From NCBI GenBank assembly GCA_028700875.1, contig JAQVRW010000010.1:1-20524 (forward strand): 20,524 nucleotides of DNA. Reading direction: 5' to 3'. Each line of letters begins with the position of its first letter. Positions within the stretch are counted from its first letter, which is position 1. This document shows positions 1 through 8,127 of the stretch, in pieces. A program made the translations under genes and the position numbers. The DNA is from Candidatus Zixiibacteriota bacterium. GTDB lineage: Bacteria > Zixibacteria > MSB-5A5 > GN15 > JAAZOE01. Below the pieces are notes generated by a model that had not been told where the DNA came from, did no database searches, and saw nothing but the letters and a program-made list of their open reading frames with translations.

Positions 1-916
1 GCGGGCGTTCATCAAGAAAGTTGGGGCGGACAAAGTCCCGGTCGTGATCATTACCGTGACCAACAATTCGGTCGGCGGGCTGGCGGTCTCGATGGCCAAC
101 ATCGTGGCCGTGCGGAAAGTCTGCGACGAATTCGGGATACCGTTGTTTTTCGACGCGGCTCGTTATGCCGAGAACGCTTACTTTATCAAGAAGTATGAAC
201 GAGGATACGAGGACCGGTCAATCATGTCGATCGCGCAGGAGATGTGCGGTCACGCCGACGGGATCATGATGTCGGCCAAGAAGGACGGCCTGGCCAATAT
301 GGGCGGTTTTCTGGCGATAAACGACGAGAAGCTCCTGGGCAGGCTTCAGGAACTGCTGATCTTGATCGAAGGATTTTTGACCTACGGCGGACTCAACGGC
401 CGGGACCTGGAAGCGATAGCAATCGGGCTGAAAGAAGCGTTGTGCGAGGATTACCTGGAGTATCGTGTCGGCCAGATCGCATATTTCGGCAAGCTGCTGA
501 TGCAGGCCGGGTGCCCTATTGTCTACCCCACCGGCGGACACGCGGTCTTCGCCGACGCCGGAAAACTACTGCCTCATATCGAACCGGCCTATTTCCCGGC
601 CGAGTCCATGGTCGTGGAGTTGTACCGCCGCGGGGGAATCCGGGCGGTCGAGATCGGCTCGATGATGTTCGGCGACAAAGACCCCAATACCGGCAAGGCC
701 ATCGCCCCCAAGCGGGAACTGGTCCGGATGGCGGTGCCGCGTCGTATGTATACGATGAGTCATCTGGAATATGTCGTCGATATCGTTGCCGAGATTGTAA
801 AAGGGAAGGACATGCTCGGGGGGTACAGAATCATAAAGGAGCCGGCCTATTTGCGGCATTTTACGTGCAGCTTGGAAGAAATGGCGGAAAAACCGGCCCG
901 GGCGGTGTCGGGTTAA
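1..916 (+). CDS. tnaA: Tryptophanase (L-tryptophan indole-lyase), 5' truncated by window edge
   Basis: PLP-dependent beta-eliminating lyase that splits L-tryptophan into indole, pyruvate and ammonia in the cytoplasm. The reading frame is already open at base 2, so the N-terminal third lies outside the window; 304 codons remain, ending at TAA 914-916. The PLP-lysine motif SAKKDG is present, with the Schiff-base lysine being the second K (codon 281-283). The related tyrosine phenol-lyase was considered. The segment IRAVEIGS and the tail LRHFT match tryptophanase: family knowledge places an active-site histidine (His463 of E. coli TnaA) in that tail, where tyrosine phenol-lyase has Phe, and the lyase has an Arg in place of the Ile of VEIG. 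The C-terminus is full length. No tnaC-like leader can be judged because the upstream side is absent. It is probably not part of the downstream operon, since 444 bases and a promoter separate them. Confidence 0.93.
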   Translation, partial: RAFIKKVGADKVPVVIITVTNNSVGGLAVSMANIVAVRKVCDEFGIPLFFDAARYAENAYFIKKYERGYEDRSIMSIAQEMCGHADGIMMSAKKDGLANMGGFLAINDEKLLGRLQELLILIEGFLTYGGLNGRDLEAIAIGLKEALCEDYLEYRVGQIAYFGKLLMQAGCPIVYPTGGHAVFADAGKLLPHIEPAYFPAESMVVELYRRGGIRAVEIGSMMFGDKDPNTGKAIAPKRELVRMAVPRRMYTMSHLEYVVDIVAEIVKGKDMLGGYRIIKEPAYLRHFTCSLEEMAEKPARAVSG

Positions 917-933
917 CCGGTATCGGCCGACAA

Positions 934-961
934 CCGGATTATGAATCGGAATACACTTTTT
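934..961 (+). terminator. Weak terminator-like hairpin after tnaA
   Basis: CCGGATT and AATCGG (934-949) pair around an ATG loop with one bulged G, giving about six pairs. A run of five T's follows at 957-961 after a seven-base gap. The stem is short and the gap unusual, so termination here is only a possibility. Confidence 0.25.
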
Positions 962-1116
962 CTGCAAGCATGGAGAATACGGGACCGGCGGTTTTGGGCG
1001 ATAAATCCCCTAAATGCCGGATAGGCATACGGTAAGGCCTATAAAAAGGCAAAAAACGGTCAGACGGCGGTTCCGGCCGGGTATTTGCAGGGACTGCCGT
1101 GAGTGATGTTCTGTCC

Positions 1117-1145
1117 TTGACAATATGGACGGAAATAGTTAGACT
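1117..1145 (+). promoter_or_regulatory. Sigma70-like promoter for the envelope operon
   Basis: A perfect TTGACA at 1117-1122 is followed after 17 bases by TAGACT at 1140-1145 (4 of 6 matches to TATAAT). Transcription would start near 1152 and leave a leader of about 210 bases before the C25 protease start. TATAAA at 1166-1171 is an alternative -10, but has no matching -35. Bacteroidota use a different promoter type, so a TTGACA box argues for a lineage outside that phylum, if it is real. Confidence 0.45.
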
Positions 1146-1199
1146 GTTATACGACCGGGACGTGGTATAAACTGTAAGGAGACATTATCGAGCGTAGTT

Positions 1200-1329
1200 A
1201 AAGGGTCTGTGTTTTTTTGAAAAGGAAACCACTTCGGATCGAAAGTCCGGAGACAGGCGGATGAACGAAACCTGTGACATACCCTTTGGCTGCGGTTGGA
1301 TAATGTCTGTTTTTTTCTGTGTCCAACCG
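1200..1329 (+). promoter_or_regulatory. Structured 5' leader, riboswitch-like fold of unknown class
   Basis: A closing helix P1 pairs AAAGGGT-c-TGT (1200-1210) with ACA-t-ACCCTTT (1277-1287). Inside it are P2, CTTCGGA/TCCGGAG (1232-1252) extended by a C-G pair after one bulged T and capped by a GAAA tetraloop, and P3, ACAGG/CCTGT (1253-1275). A further 8-base-pair helix, CGGTTGGA/TCCAACCG (1293-1329), follows. An alternative pairing GACAT/ATGTC (1276-1307), directly before T7 at 1310-1316, would destroy P1. The layout recalls class I cyclic-di-GMP riboswitches, but their conserved core (such as GCAAAGCC) is absent. No known class was recognised; the fold was drawn by eye. Confidence 0.35.
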
Positions 1330-1335
1330 TGTTAG
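1261..1335 (+). CDS. Possible 24-residue cysteine-containing upstream ORF
   Basis: ATG at 1261 opens 24 codons ending at TAG 1333-1335. A GGAG at 1249-1252 lies eight bases upstream, a sensible ribosome-binding distance. The peptide starts MNETCDIPFGCGW and has four cysteines and a hydrophobic second half. It ends 25 bases before the C25 protease ATG, which itself lacks a Shine-Dalgarno sequence. The GGAG lies in the 3' strand of hairpin P2 and the ATG in the P3 loop, so folding would hide the site. It could be a leader peptide or a chance frame; nothing but position supports it. Confidence 0.2.
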   Translation: MNETCDIPFGCGWIMSVFFCVQPC

Positions 1336-1360
1336 GGCCTGTCCTTGACATGGTTTTTTG

Positions 1361-4300
1361 ATGAGTTTCATTGCGGCTCCATATTCTCCTCTCAAAGCTG
1401 TAGCGGGCATGCTGACGGCGCTTTTGCTGTCGGCGGCGACAGGCTTGGCCGGTGAGGGTCCGCTGTATCCCGATTTTGACGTGCAGTATCTTTCCGACAA
1501 TCATGTCATCGTGAAGTATTCCCCTCGTCTTTCGGAAGACCTGACCGTGCTTGAACGCGGCGACTTGCTGCCTATGGGCAACGGCGCGGGGCGGGGCCGA
1601 TCGTTTCTGGTGGCCGTACCGTCGACCGGCGAAGTCAATTTTACCGCCGATTATCTCTCCGCCGGCTACGCCCAGGTCCCCGAGTCGACTTCCTTTGCCG
1701 CCTTGCCGACGCCGCTGGTGAGTCAGGCTGGATTTGTCGAGGCTCGCGGCCATCGCCTGGCCCGGTTTTTCGTCTTCCCGCAACGGCTGGAAAACGGCCG
1801 GTTGGCGGTTTACAAAGATTTCGTTATCGACATAACCTTCACCGGCCCGGCTCTCGGTCCGGCGAAGGCGCAGGAAATGTCCCGTCTCGATTCGGTCCTG
1901 GCCTCGACCGCGGTCAACTCCCGGCAGTTTTTCGATCTGGGAGCGGCGCCCCGGATGGGTGTAATGGAGAAGCCGCTGGCCGGACCGTACGATGAGCAGT
2001 CACAGTGGGTGAAAGTCAGCATCGCGGATGAGGGGGTAACCCGAATCACCGGAGCCATGCTGGCCCAGGCCGGGATTTCCCTGACCGATCTTCGTTCCGA
2101 TTCGCTGCGGATGTTTTATGCCGGTGGGCGGCCGCCGGCCGATAGCCCGACCGTTGCGGATCCGTCGTTCAATCAAGTGGCGATCAAGGTGGAAGACGGC
2201 GGGGACGGCCGCTTCGACGCCGCCGACGCCATCTTCTTTTTCGCCGAGGGACCGAATCGTTTTGACTATGCCGCGGCGCGGCCGACCTATCTGGCCAATT
2301 CCTACGACCGGTTCAACGTCTATTGGCTGGCGGTCGGAGGGTATGATGGGGAGCCCGTAAAACGGTGGGATCTGGAACCCGGCCGCCCCTCAGAGTCGCC
2401 CGACCGGGTGGCCGACGTCACGCGTCAGTTGGTGCGGGTCGAACAGAACCATCTGCTCAAGACTGAAGTCGACAACCACATTCATGACTATTTCGTCTGG
2501 TACTGGTCGGATCAACCGACCGTGGTTACCTCCATCAATCTGCCTCAGGCTTTTGTTGGCGATTCGGTCGATATCGAATTGGGGGCGTCGGGCGAATACA
2601 GCCGGGTGGAAATCAAGCTGAACGGCGTCGCCATGAATCGGTATTCCGCTTTCGGCAAGTTCCATTTTTGGGAAAAATCAGGGGCGGCGGTGGCGGGGCT
2701 CAATACCATCCAGGTCAATCTGCAGCCGACGGGGAGCAATACCTCCTATCTGGATTATCTGATCGTCTCCTACGTCAAGCGGTTGGCGTATGGCGGCGGA
2801 CAGTTGGAGTTGAATTCTCTGGGATACACCGGATGGATTCGCCATGAAATCACCGGTTATACATCATCCCATCTCGTTCTCGATATTACCGATCCGGACC
2901 TGCCGGCGCTGGTGTCGGAGGTGGAGATCAGCGGGGACACGGCACGGTTTCAACTGCCAGCGACGAGCGAGACGCCGTCGCGGTTCATGGCCTTTCTCCG
3001 CACCGCGGCGTTGACGCCGGCGGCTTTGGAGAAGACCGACGCGGGACGGTTGCGGAACGACCTGACTCAGTATGATTGTATCGTTATCGCCCCGGCGCAA
3101 TTCCTCACCGCCCTGCAGGAATATGTCGACCACCGGCTGGCCACGGACGGCAAGCGGGTCAGGTTGACGGCTGTTGAGGACATCTACAACGATTTTGGGT
3201 ACGGGCTTCTGTCGCCGATGGCGATTCGCAACTATCTCGCTTTCGCCTATAAAAACTATGCTGCGCCGGCCCCGTATGCGGCGCTTCTGGTCGGGGACGG
3301 CCATCATGATTTTCTGGATAATCTGGGCCTGCATACGCCGTCCTATATTCCCCCCTATGTGTGGGCCCGCGAGAACTCGGTGGGCGACGACGATTACGTC
3401 TATTTCGGAAAACTGGAGTGGCTGGATTCGGACACCAGTTACATCTATATACCGGACCGGGGTTGGGATATGATGATTGCGCGCTGGCCGGTGCGGTCGA
3501 CGGGGGAGATTTCCGATTATCTGGCCAAGGTGAAAGGGTATGATTCGCCCGAGACGCAGGGGAACTGGCGAAGCCGGGTGACGTTCGTGGCCGACGACGA
3601 ATACAAGGGTTCATTTACCAGCGAAATCATTCACACGGCCCAATCGGAAACGCTGGCGGTATATCATACACCGGCCGTCTTCGATAAACAGAAGATCTAC
3701 GCCACGGATTACCCCTTCGCCTCCAACGGCGAGAAACCGACGGTCAACGATGCGATCATCAAGGCGGTCAACGAGGGGACGCTGATGGTCAACTATGTCG
3801 GCCATGGTTCGTCGGACGTCTGGGCCGACGAGCATATCCTGAAGAAAGGGAGCGACCTGCCCCGAATGAATAATGTCGATAAATTGACGTTGTTTATCTC
3901 CGCTTCCTGTTCGATCGGGTTTTTCGATGCCCCGGACAAGGAGGGAATGGCCGAGATGATGTTCCGCCAGCCGGGGGGGGCTATCGCTACGGTGTCGGCC
4001 ACACGGCTGGTGTATGCCGCGGATAATTCCGTGTTCAATTATGACCTATATGACATCCTGTTCGGCGGTGACTTCAACGTTTGCGAAGCGGCATTCACGG
4101 CCAAACTCATGCATCAATATACCGATTCATTAGATAAACCTCTGTTGCTCAATGATCGGTCATATCTGGTGTTCGGCGACGTGCTGGGAAAGCTGGGTTT
4201 GCCCCGCTACCGCCTGGAAATATCACCCGCCGCCGACAGTCTCCTGACACCGCTGGAGCAGTTCGACTTCACCGGCCGGGTGGTAGACGATCAGGGCCAG

Positions 4301-5254
4301 ACGGTTTCCCTCGACGGCACGGTCGAGGTCACGGCGTTCGACTGCCCGGTGAACAGGGTCCATCGTCTGGGATTGACGTATACGCTCGATGGCCCGACGA
4401 TCTTCCGGGGTACTGTGGCGGTCAAGGGCGGGGCGTTTACCGGAAGTTTCGTCGTTCCGCTGGACGTTGATTACGGGGGGCAGGCATCGCGTATATCGGG
4501 GTACGGTTCTTTTGGGTCCGTCGCCGCGATGGGCGGATTGGATTCGTTGCCCGTGGCCGCTAGTGCCGCCGCCGTCAACGACAATGTCGGTCCGCTGATC
4601 ACGGTGGCTTTTACCGAGGTTCCGGGATTTGTTTCCGGCGATCGCGTTCCCGCCGGCGCCACTCTGGTCGTTGGTCTATCGGATACCTCCGGCATCAACC
4701 TGACCGGCGGATTGGGTCACAGGATCGAATTGGTGGCGGATAACGACAACAACACGACCCTGAATCTGACCGACCGGTTTGCTTATGGGGCGGGCAGTTA
4801 CCGAGACGGCGAGCTTCAGTTTACGCTTCCCGATCTGACGGCGGGGGGGCACACGTTTAAGATCATGGCCTGGGATAACGCCAATAATCCGGCGGTGGCT
4901 GAATTCGAAGCGACGATATCCGAGAAGGGACAATTGGCTATCGCCAACCTGCTGAACTATCCCAATCCGATGGAAACGGCGACCGAATTTTTCTTTGAAC
5001 TGACCGAACCGGCGGATGAAGTCGAATTGCAGATATTCACGTTAGCCGGTCGTTTGATAAAACGATTCGCCGCGGGTGATCCGAGTGCCGGACGCAACCG
5101 CCTTTTCCTCTGGGACGGGCGGGATGATGACGGCGACCGGGTGGCCCAGGGGGTCTATATATATAAACTTACCGCCAAAGGGCGGGTAAGCGGCGGCGGG
5201 TTGTCGGCCGATAATACTGCTGAGGCTTTCGGCAAGCTGGTCGTACTAAACTGA
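1361..5254 (+). CDS. porU: PorU-like C25 (gingipain-family) cysteine protease, secreted
   Basis: A 1297-residue exported protease of peptidase family C25. In type IX secretion, PorU is the cell-surface sortase that removes cargo C-terminal domains and attaches the cargo to lipopolysaccharide. Seen here: a signal peptide (about residues 1-30, cleavage after GLA), a PorU-like N-terminal region (about 200-560), the C25 domain (about 571-905) with catalytic His815 in NYVGHGS and Cys850 in SASCSIG, and a C-terminal sorting-like Ig domain (about 1199-1297: YPNP...GVYIYKL). The His-Cys spacing of 35 is close to that in gingipains. ATG 1361 was preferred to TTG 1358; neither has a Shine-Dalgarno sequence, and an in-frame stop at 1346-1348 excludes a longer start. 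It is first in the operon, and the next gene is PorV-like, as in Bacteroidota. It could instead be a C25 cargo protease rather than the true sortase. Confidence 0.82.
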   Translation: MSFIAAPYSPLKAVAGMLTALLLSAATGLAGEGPLYPDFDVQYLSDNHVIVKYSPRLSEDLTVLERGDLLPMGNGAGRGRSFLVAVPSTGEVNFTADYLSAGYAQVPESTSFAALPTPLVSQAGFVEARGHRLARFFVFPQRLENGRLAVYKDFVIDITFTGPALGPAKAQEMSRLDSVLASTAVNSRQFFDLGAAPRMGVMEKPLAGPYDEQSQWVKVSIADEGVTRITGAMLAQAGISLTDLRSDSLRMFYAGGRPPADSPTVADPSFNQVAIKVEDGGDGRFDAADAIFFFAEGPNRFDYAAARPTYLANSYDRFNVYWLAVGGYDGEPVKRWDLEPGRPSESPDRVADVTRQLVRVEQNHLLKTEVDNHIHDYFVWYWSDQPTVVTSINLPQAFVGDSVDIELGASGEYSRVEIKLNGVAMNRYSAFGKFHFWEKSGAAVAGLNTIQVNLQPTGSNTSYLDYLIVSYVKRLAYGGGQLELNSLGYTGWIRHEITGYTSSHLVLDITDPDLPALVSEVEISGDTARFQLPATSETPSRFMAFLRTAALTPAALEKTDAGRLRNDLTQYDCIVIAPAQFLTALQEYVDHRLATDGKRVRLTAVEDIYNDFGYGLLSPMAIRNYLAFAYKNYAAPAPYAALLVGDGHHDFLDNLGLHTPSYIPPYVWARENSVGDDDYVYFGKLEWLDSDTSYIYIPDRGWDMMIARWPVRSTGEISDYLAKVKGYDSPETQGNWRSRVTFVADDEYKGSFTSEIIHTAQSETLAVYHTPAVFDKQKIYATDYPFASNGEKPTVNDAIIKAVNEGTLMVNYVGHGSSDVWADEHILKKGSDLPRMNNVDKLTLFISASCSIGFFDAPDKEGMAEMMFRQPGGAIATVSATRLVYAADNSVFNYDLYDILFGGDFNVCEAAFTAKLMHQYTDSLDKPLLLNDRSYLVFGDVLGKLGLPRYRLEISPAADSLLTPLEQFDFTGRVVDDQGQTVSLDGTVEVTAFDCPVNRVHRLGLTYTLDGPTIFRGTVAVKGGAFTGSFVVPLDVDYGGQASRISGYGSFGSVAAMGGLDSLPVAASAAAVNDNVGPLITVAFTEVPGFVSGDRVPAGATLVVGLSDTSGINLTGGLGHRIELVADNDNNTTLNLTDRFAYGAGSYRDGELQFTLPDLTAGGHTFKIMAWDNANNPAVAEFEATISEKGQLAIANLLNYPNPMETATEFFFELTEPADEVELQIFTLAGRLIKRFAAGDPSAGRNRLFLWDGRDDDGDRVAQGVYIYKLTAKGRVSGGGLSADNTAEAFGKLVVLN

Positions 5255-5278
5255 CTTCAATGATGGATGGACTTTTTC

Positions 5279-5288
5279 GGGAGATAGG
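5279..5288 (+). promoter_or_regulatory. Ribosome binding site deciding the porV-like start
   Basis: GGGAGATAGG at 5279-5288 ends four bases before ATG 5293. It favours that ATG, which opens a textbook signal peptide, over the in-frame ATGs at 5260 and 5263, which would add eleven or ten residues in front of it. Confidence 0.7.
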
Positions 5289-5292
5289 TGTT

Positions 5293-8073
5293 ATGAAACG
5301 AGTTTATGCAATTGTCATCCTGACCCTGGTGGTGTCTCTGATGGCGGGTTCTACCGCGTGGGCCGTCTCCAACGCCGCCGCTCTCTACCTGAGGGTGGCC
5401 GCCGGGGCGCGCCCGGCCGGGATGGGGGAGGCGTTCGTATCGATTGCGGATGACGCCACCGCCACCTACTGGAACCCGGCCGGACTGGGGAACAGCCCTA
5501 TCGCCGGAATGTTGAAGACCACCCTCATTTCCGACCAGAAAGGCCGTGGATTTGCCGCGGCGTCGGCTCCGGAGGAGATCATGTCCGCCGTGACCATGGA
5601 GGGCTCTTCCGGCCGGACCGAGACATGGGTGATCGCTGGAGATCGGCTCCTCAAGTTTGACGGAGAAAACTGGCAGTCGGGAATCGAATATAGGACGTCG
5701 TCCGATCAAACGCTGGTCGATTTCCTCAAGACGATTATCAACGTCAAAGATGAAAACGAATTGGCGGCCATGTCGGCCGCCGTGGTCGCCATCAACTGCC
5801 CGGTCGGCGGCGCCGAGGTGGACAGTTTCGTGGCGACGGTTACCGCCAGCATACCGGAAGGGTATGGCGCGAAGGACGACCTGTTGGCCGGGTTGGAAAA
5901 AATCAAGACCGGATACTTACAAGGTTTATTGATTGCCGATCAGTTCCGCGTTCTTCAGGACAAGCTGAAAAATGGCCTGAAAGACGGAACGCTCACGGCC
6001 GAGGAAACCGATCGTTTGACCTACTCGCTGGATCGCTCGTTGTCGCGCTACCTGCCGGGAGAGTTGATGGTGCCGTACAGTATCGGCATTAATGCCCGGA
6101 TGACCTGTTTGGGCGCCGCCGGGCCGTATCTCTGGGTCGGCACTGAAAACGGTCTGTACCGGCTGGCCGGGCAGGTTTGGGCCCAATACCTGGTCGAACA
6201 CGGACTGCCGTCGAACAATATTCTCACCATGGCCGGTTTCGACGAAACATTGCTGATCGGCACCGACCAGGGATTGATTCAGTACTATCAGGGGGCATTT
6301 ACCGGTGTTCCCGGAATTCCGGCGGCGCCGGTCACCGTCATCACCATGAAATCACGCGAAGCGGCATATGCGATAGCCGGCGGCATCGTCTATCGTTTCG
6401 ACGGTCTTGCCTGGTCCGACAGTTACGAGTACACGGTGCGCATCGATGATTCTCTGGATAAACTGGTGGCCCGATGCATGATCTACGGCACGGCCGAGGA
6501 ACGCGATTATTTGAGACGGCGGATTCTGGACCTGAATCGCCCCATGGCCATGTCTCCGTTGACGGTGCAGACGACCGATTCCACGGGCGTTCCCGTCGTG
6601 GATACCGCGGTAGTCGCCGTCGATACGACTGCGCAAGAGCAGCCTGAGGTCATGATGCCCCCGGCGGCCGCGGCGGAAAGTACGGCGGTTGGTCAGGCCG
6701 CTACGCCTGTCGCCGGCGACGATACCGGCCGGTGGTTGGTGGAAGGAAACGTCATTCGGCTGCCTATCAGTCCTATGTTTCGTTTCGTCGTAACGGCGAT
6801 GGACGTTGATCTGGTCAATACTCTTTGGGTCGGGACGACCAATGGCCTGGTGTCATTCGACGGTTTCGAATGGGCGCGGTATGGTTACACCAAGTATGTC
6901 GTTCCGGCCGGCGATTCGGCCGCTCCGGGCCAGGCCATGACGGCAGACGAGATCGCGGCCACCTTCCTGAAGGGAGCGGATTCCTCCCGGGTGGCGCTGC
7001 TGGCCAAGAATATCGACCTGTATAATCAGCTCAACGGCGCGCCGGTACCTCCGGGCGGCGAAGTATATGTCTATTCCTCCAATCTCGGCTCCACGATCCA
7101 ATCCGTCGGTTTGGTTTTCGGCGTGCTCCACGTGGGCACGGAATACGGGCTGGAGAAGCGGACCAAAGACGGCTGGGAAATGGTGAATCTGGCGGAGATG
7201 GATCGTCAACAGGTGGTTGCCGCGCGCGATTACCAGGGTCAGTCGGTGTTCGTGACGCGGAACGGGATGACCACCGAGACCAAAGGGGCCAGAGAAATCG
7301 TCCTGATGCATGTCAAGTGGCTGCCGTCGCTGGACCAGGATATGTATTATGAATATCTGTCGTATGTCCAGCATCTGCGCGGGATCGGGTCGATCGGCTT
7401 GAGTGTCGTGTTTCTGAGTTATGGCACCATTCAGTATACGGATGAAGGCGGAGCCGTCATCGGCGAAGGGCACCCGTTGGAACTGGCCGTGGCCTTGTCC
7501 TACGGCTCGTCGCTGACATCGCAACTGAAATGGGGGCTGACCGGGAAATTCGTCCATTCGCGTCTATCCGACATCGGTGCCGGGCAGGAACGCGGCGAGG
7601 GGATTGCTTCGGCCTTCGCCCTCGACATGGGCATACTCTACAAGATCACCGACCGGTTGCAATTCGGGGCCGCCATCACGAACATCGGCCCGAACATCAC
7701 CTATATCGACAAGGCCCAGAGCGATCCGTTGCCGAGGAACCTGGGTATCGGTTTTTCGTACAAGATCCTCAATTCGACTTATAACAAGTTGATCGTTCAG
7801 ACCGAGTTGAACAAGATTCTGGTCAACATGGATCATGGCATCGGCACGGAACTGGAATATGCCATCCGTCATATCGGCGCGGAATATGTCTATGCTAACC
7901 TGATCGCCCTTCGGGCGGGATATAAATATGACAAGGAAGGGCAGGTCAAACACCTGACGTTCGGAGCGGGATTGCAGTTGGCGGGAGGGCGCCTGGATTT
8001 CGCCTATATCCCCTCGTCGACCGATTCGCCGCTGGCCAATACGCTCCGCGTCTCGGCCGGCTTGCGTTTCTAA
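5293..8073 (+). CDS. porV: PorV/PorQ-family outer-membrane barrel with an inserted beta-propeller
   Basis: A 926-residue protein. PorV (LptO) shuttles type IX cargo from the translocon to the PorU attachment complex at the cell surface. Seen: a signal peptide (1-24, AWA cleavage), the family N-terminus (ARPAGMGEAF, ADDATATYWNPAGLG at 52-66), and a C-terminal barrel (672-926) opening with MHVKWLPSLDQD and ending in SAGLRF. Family members are about 300-400 residues; here about 600 extra lie between WNPAGLG and HVKWLP. That insert has seven blade-like strands starting near residues 112, 280, 320, 358, 511, 612 and 652 (LWVGTENGLY and LWVGTTNGLV are typical), with a helical stretch between blades 1 and 2 and a Pro/Thr/Ala-rich linker between 4 and 5. 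The frame is intact across both junctions. It lies 38 bases after the C25 gene, as expected for a PorU partner. Confidence 0.85.
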   Translation: MKRVYAIVILTLVVSLMAGSTAWAVSNAAALYLRVAAGARPAGMGEAFVSIADDATATYWNPAGLGNSPIAGMLKTTLISDQKGRGFAAASAPEEIMSAVTMEGSSGRTETWVIAGDRLLKFDGENWQSGIEYRTSSDQTLVDFLKTIINVKDENELAAMSAAVVAINCPVGGAEVDSFVATVTASIPEGYGAKDDLLAGLEKIKTGYLQGLLIADQFRVLQDKLKNGLKDGTLTAEETDRLTYSLDRSLSRYLPGELMVPYSIGINARMTCLGAAGPYLWVGTENGLYRLAGQVWAQYLVEHGLPSNNILTMAGFDETLLIGTDQGLIQYYQGAFTGVPGIPAAPVTVITMKSREAAYAIAGGIVYRFDGLAWSDSYEYTVRIDDSLDKLVARCMIYGTAEERDYLRRRILDLNRPMAMSPLTVQTTDSTGVPVVDTAVVAVDTTAQEQPEVMMPPAAAAESTAVGQAATPVAGDDTGRWLVEGNVIRLPISPMFRFVVTAMDVDLVNTLWVGTTNGLVSFDGFEWARYGYTKYVVPAGDSAAPGQAMTADEIAATFLKGADSSRVALLAKNIDLYNQLNGAPVPPGGEVYVYSSNLGSTIQSVGLVFGVLHVGTEYGLEKRTKDGWEMVNLAEMDRQQVVAARDYQGQSVFVTRNGMTTETKGAREIVLMHVKWLPSLDQDMYYEYLSYVQHLRGIGSIGLSVVFLSYGTIQYTDEGGAVIGEGHPLELAVALSYGSSLTSQLKWGLTGKFVHSRLSDIGAGQERGEGIASAFALDMGILYKITDRLQFGAAITNIGPNITYIDKAQSDPLPRNLGIGFSYKILNSTYNKLIVQTELNKILVNMDHGIGTELEYAIRHIGAEYVYANLIALRAGYKYDKEGQVKHLTFGAGLQLAGGRLDFAYIPSSTDSPLANTLRVSAGLRF

Positions 8074-8092
8074 GAACCGGTGGAAATAGTGG

Positions 8093-8119
8093 TTGACATC
8101 GGCCGCTGACCTGTAGATG
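8093..8119 (+). promoter_or_regulatory. Possible internal promoter before the M6 protease
   Basis: TTGACA at 8093-8098 is perfect, but the best -10 (TAGATG, 8114-8119) matches at only three positions and the spacer is 15 bases. If used, transcription would begin about at the M6 start codon and give an almost leaderless message. Weak. Confidence 0.22.
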
Positions 8120-8127
8120 TTCATAGG

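Larger units (their letters stand above)
1111..1350 (+). repeat. 12-base direct repeat CTGTCCTTGACA, two copies
   Basis: The identical 12-mer CTGTCCTTGACA occurs at 1111-1122, where it contains the -35 box, and at 1339-1350, just before the C25 protease start. The copies are 228 bases apart and each is followed closely by ATGG or TGG. The second has no usable -10 at 17 bases. It may be an operator, a remnant of a promoter duplication, or chance. Confidence 0.5.
917..1360. other. Long non-coding region between tnaA and the envelope operon
   Basis: This is the only gene-free stretch over 300 bases. It holds a weak terminator-like hairpin after tnaA (934-961), two small hairpins of unknown meaning (ATGCC/GGCAT at 1014-1028 and GCCT/AGGC at 1037-1050, the second followed by A6 rather than T's, so not a + strand terminator), a promoter (1117-1145), an orphan Shine-Dalgarno-like AAGGAG at 1176-1181 with only a five-codon frame behind it, a structured leader (1200-1329) and a 24-codon ORF (1261-1335). 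No tRNA or coding frame of normal size was seen. Confidence 0.7.

Noticed and set aside
1..916. Tyrosine phenol-lyase
   Set aside because: The RAVEIGS and LRHFT segments follow tryptophanase; the Arg and Phe expected of tyrosine phenol-lyase at those places are absent.
1037..1056. Intrinsic terminator (GCCT/AGGC hairpin)
   Set aside because: It is followed by A's, not T's, on the + strand, and on the - strand the T-run precedes the hairpin. No gene on the - strand would use it.
1200..1290. Class I cyclic-di-GMP (GEMM) riboswitch
   Set aside because: The hairpin arrangement and GAAA loop fit, but the conserved core segments (GCAAAGCC and the GGTAGC-type strand) are missing. It was kept only as an unclassified structured leader.
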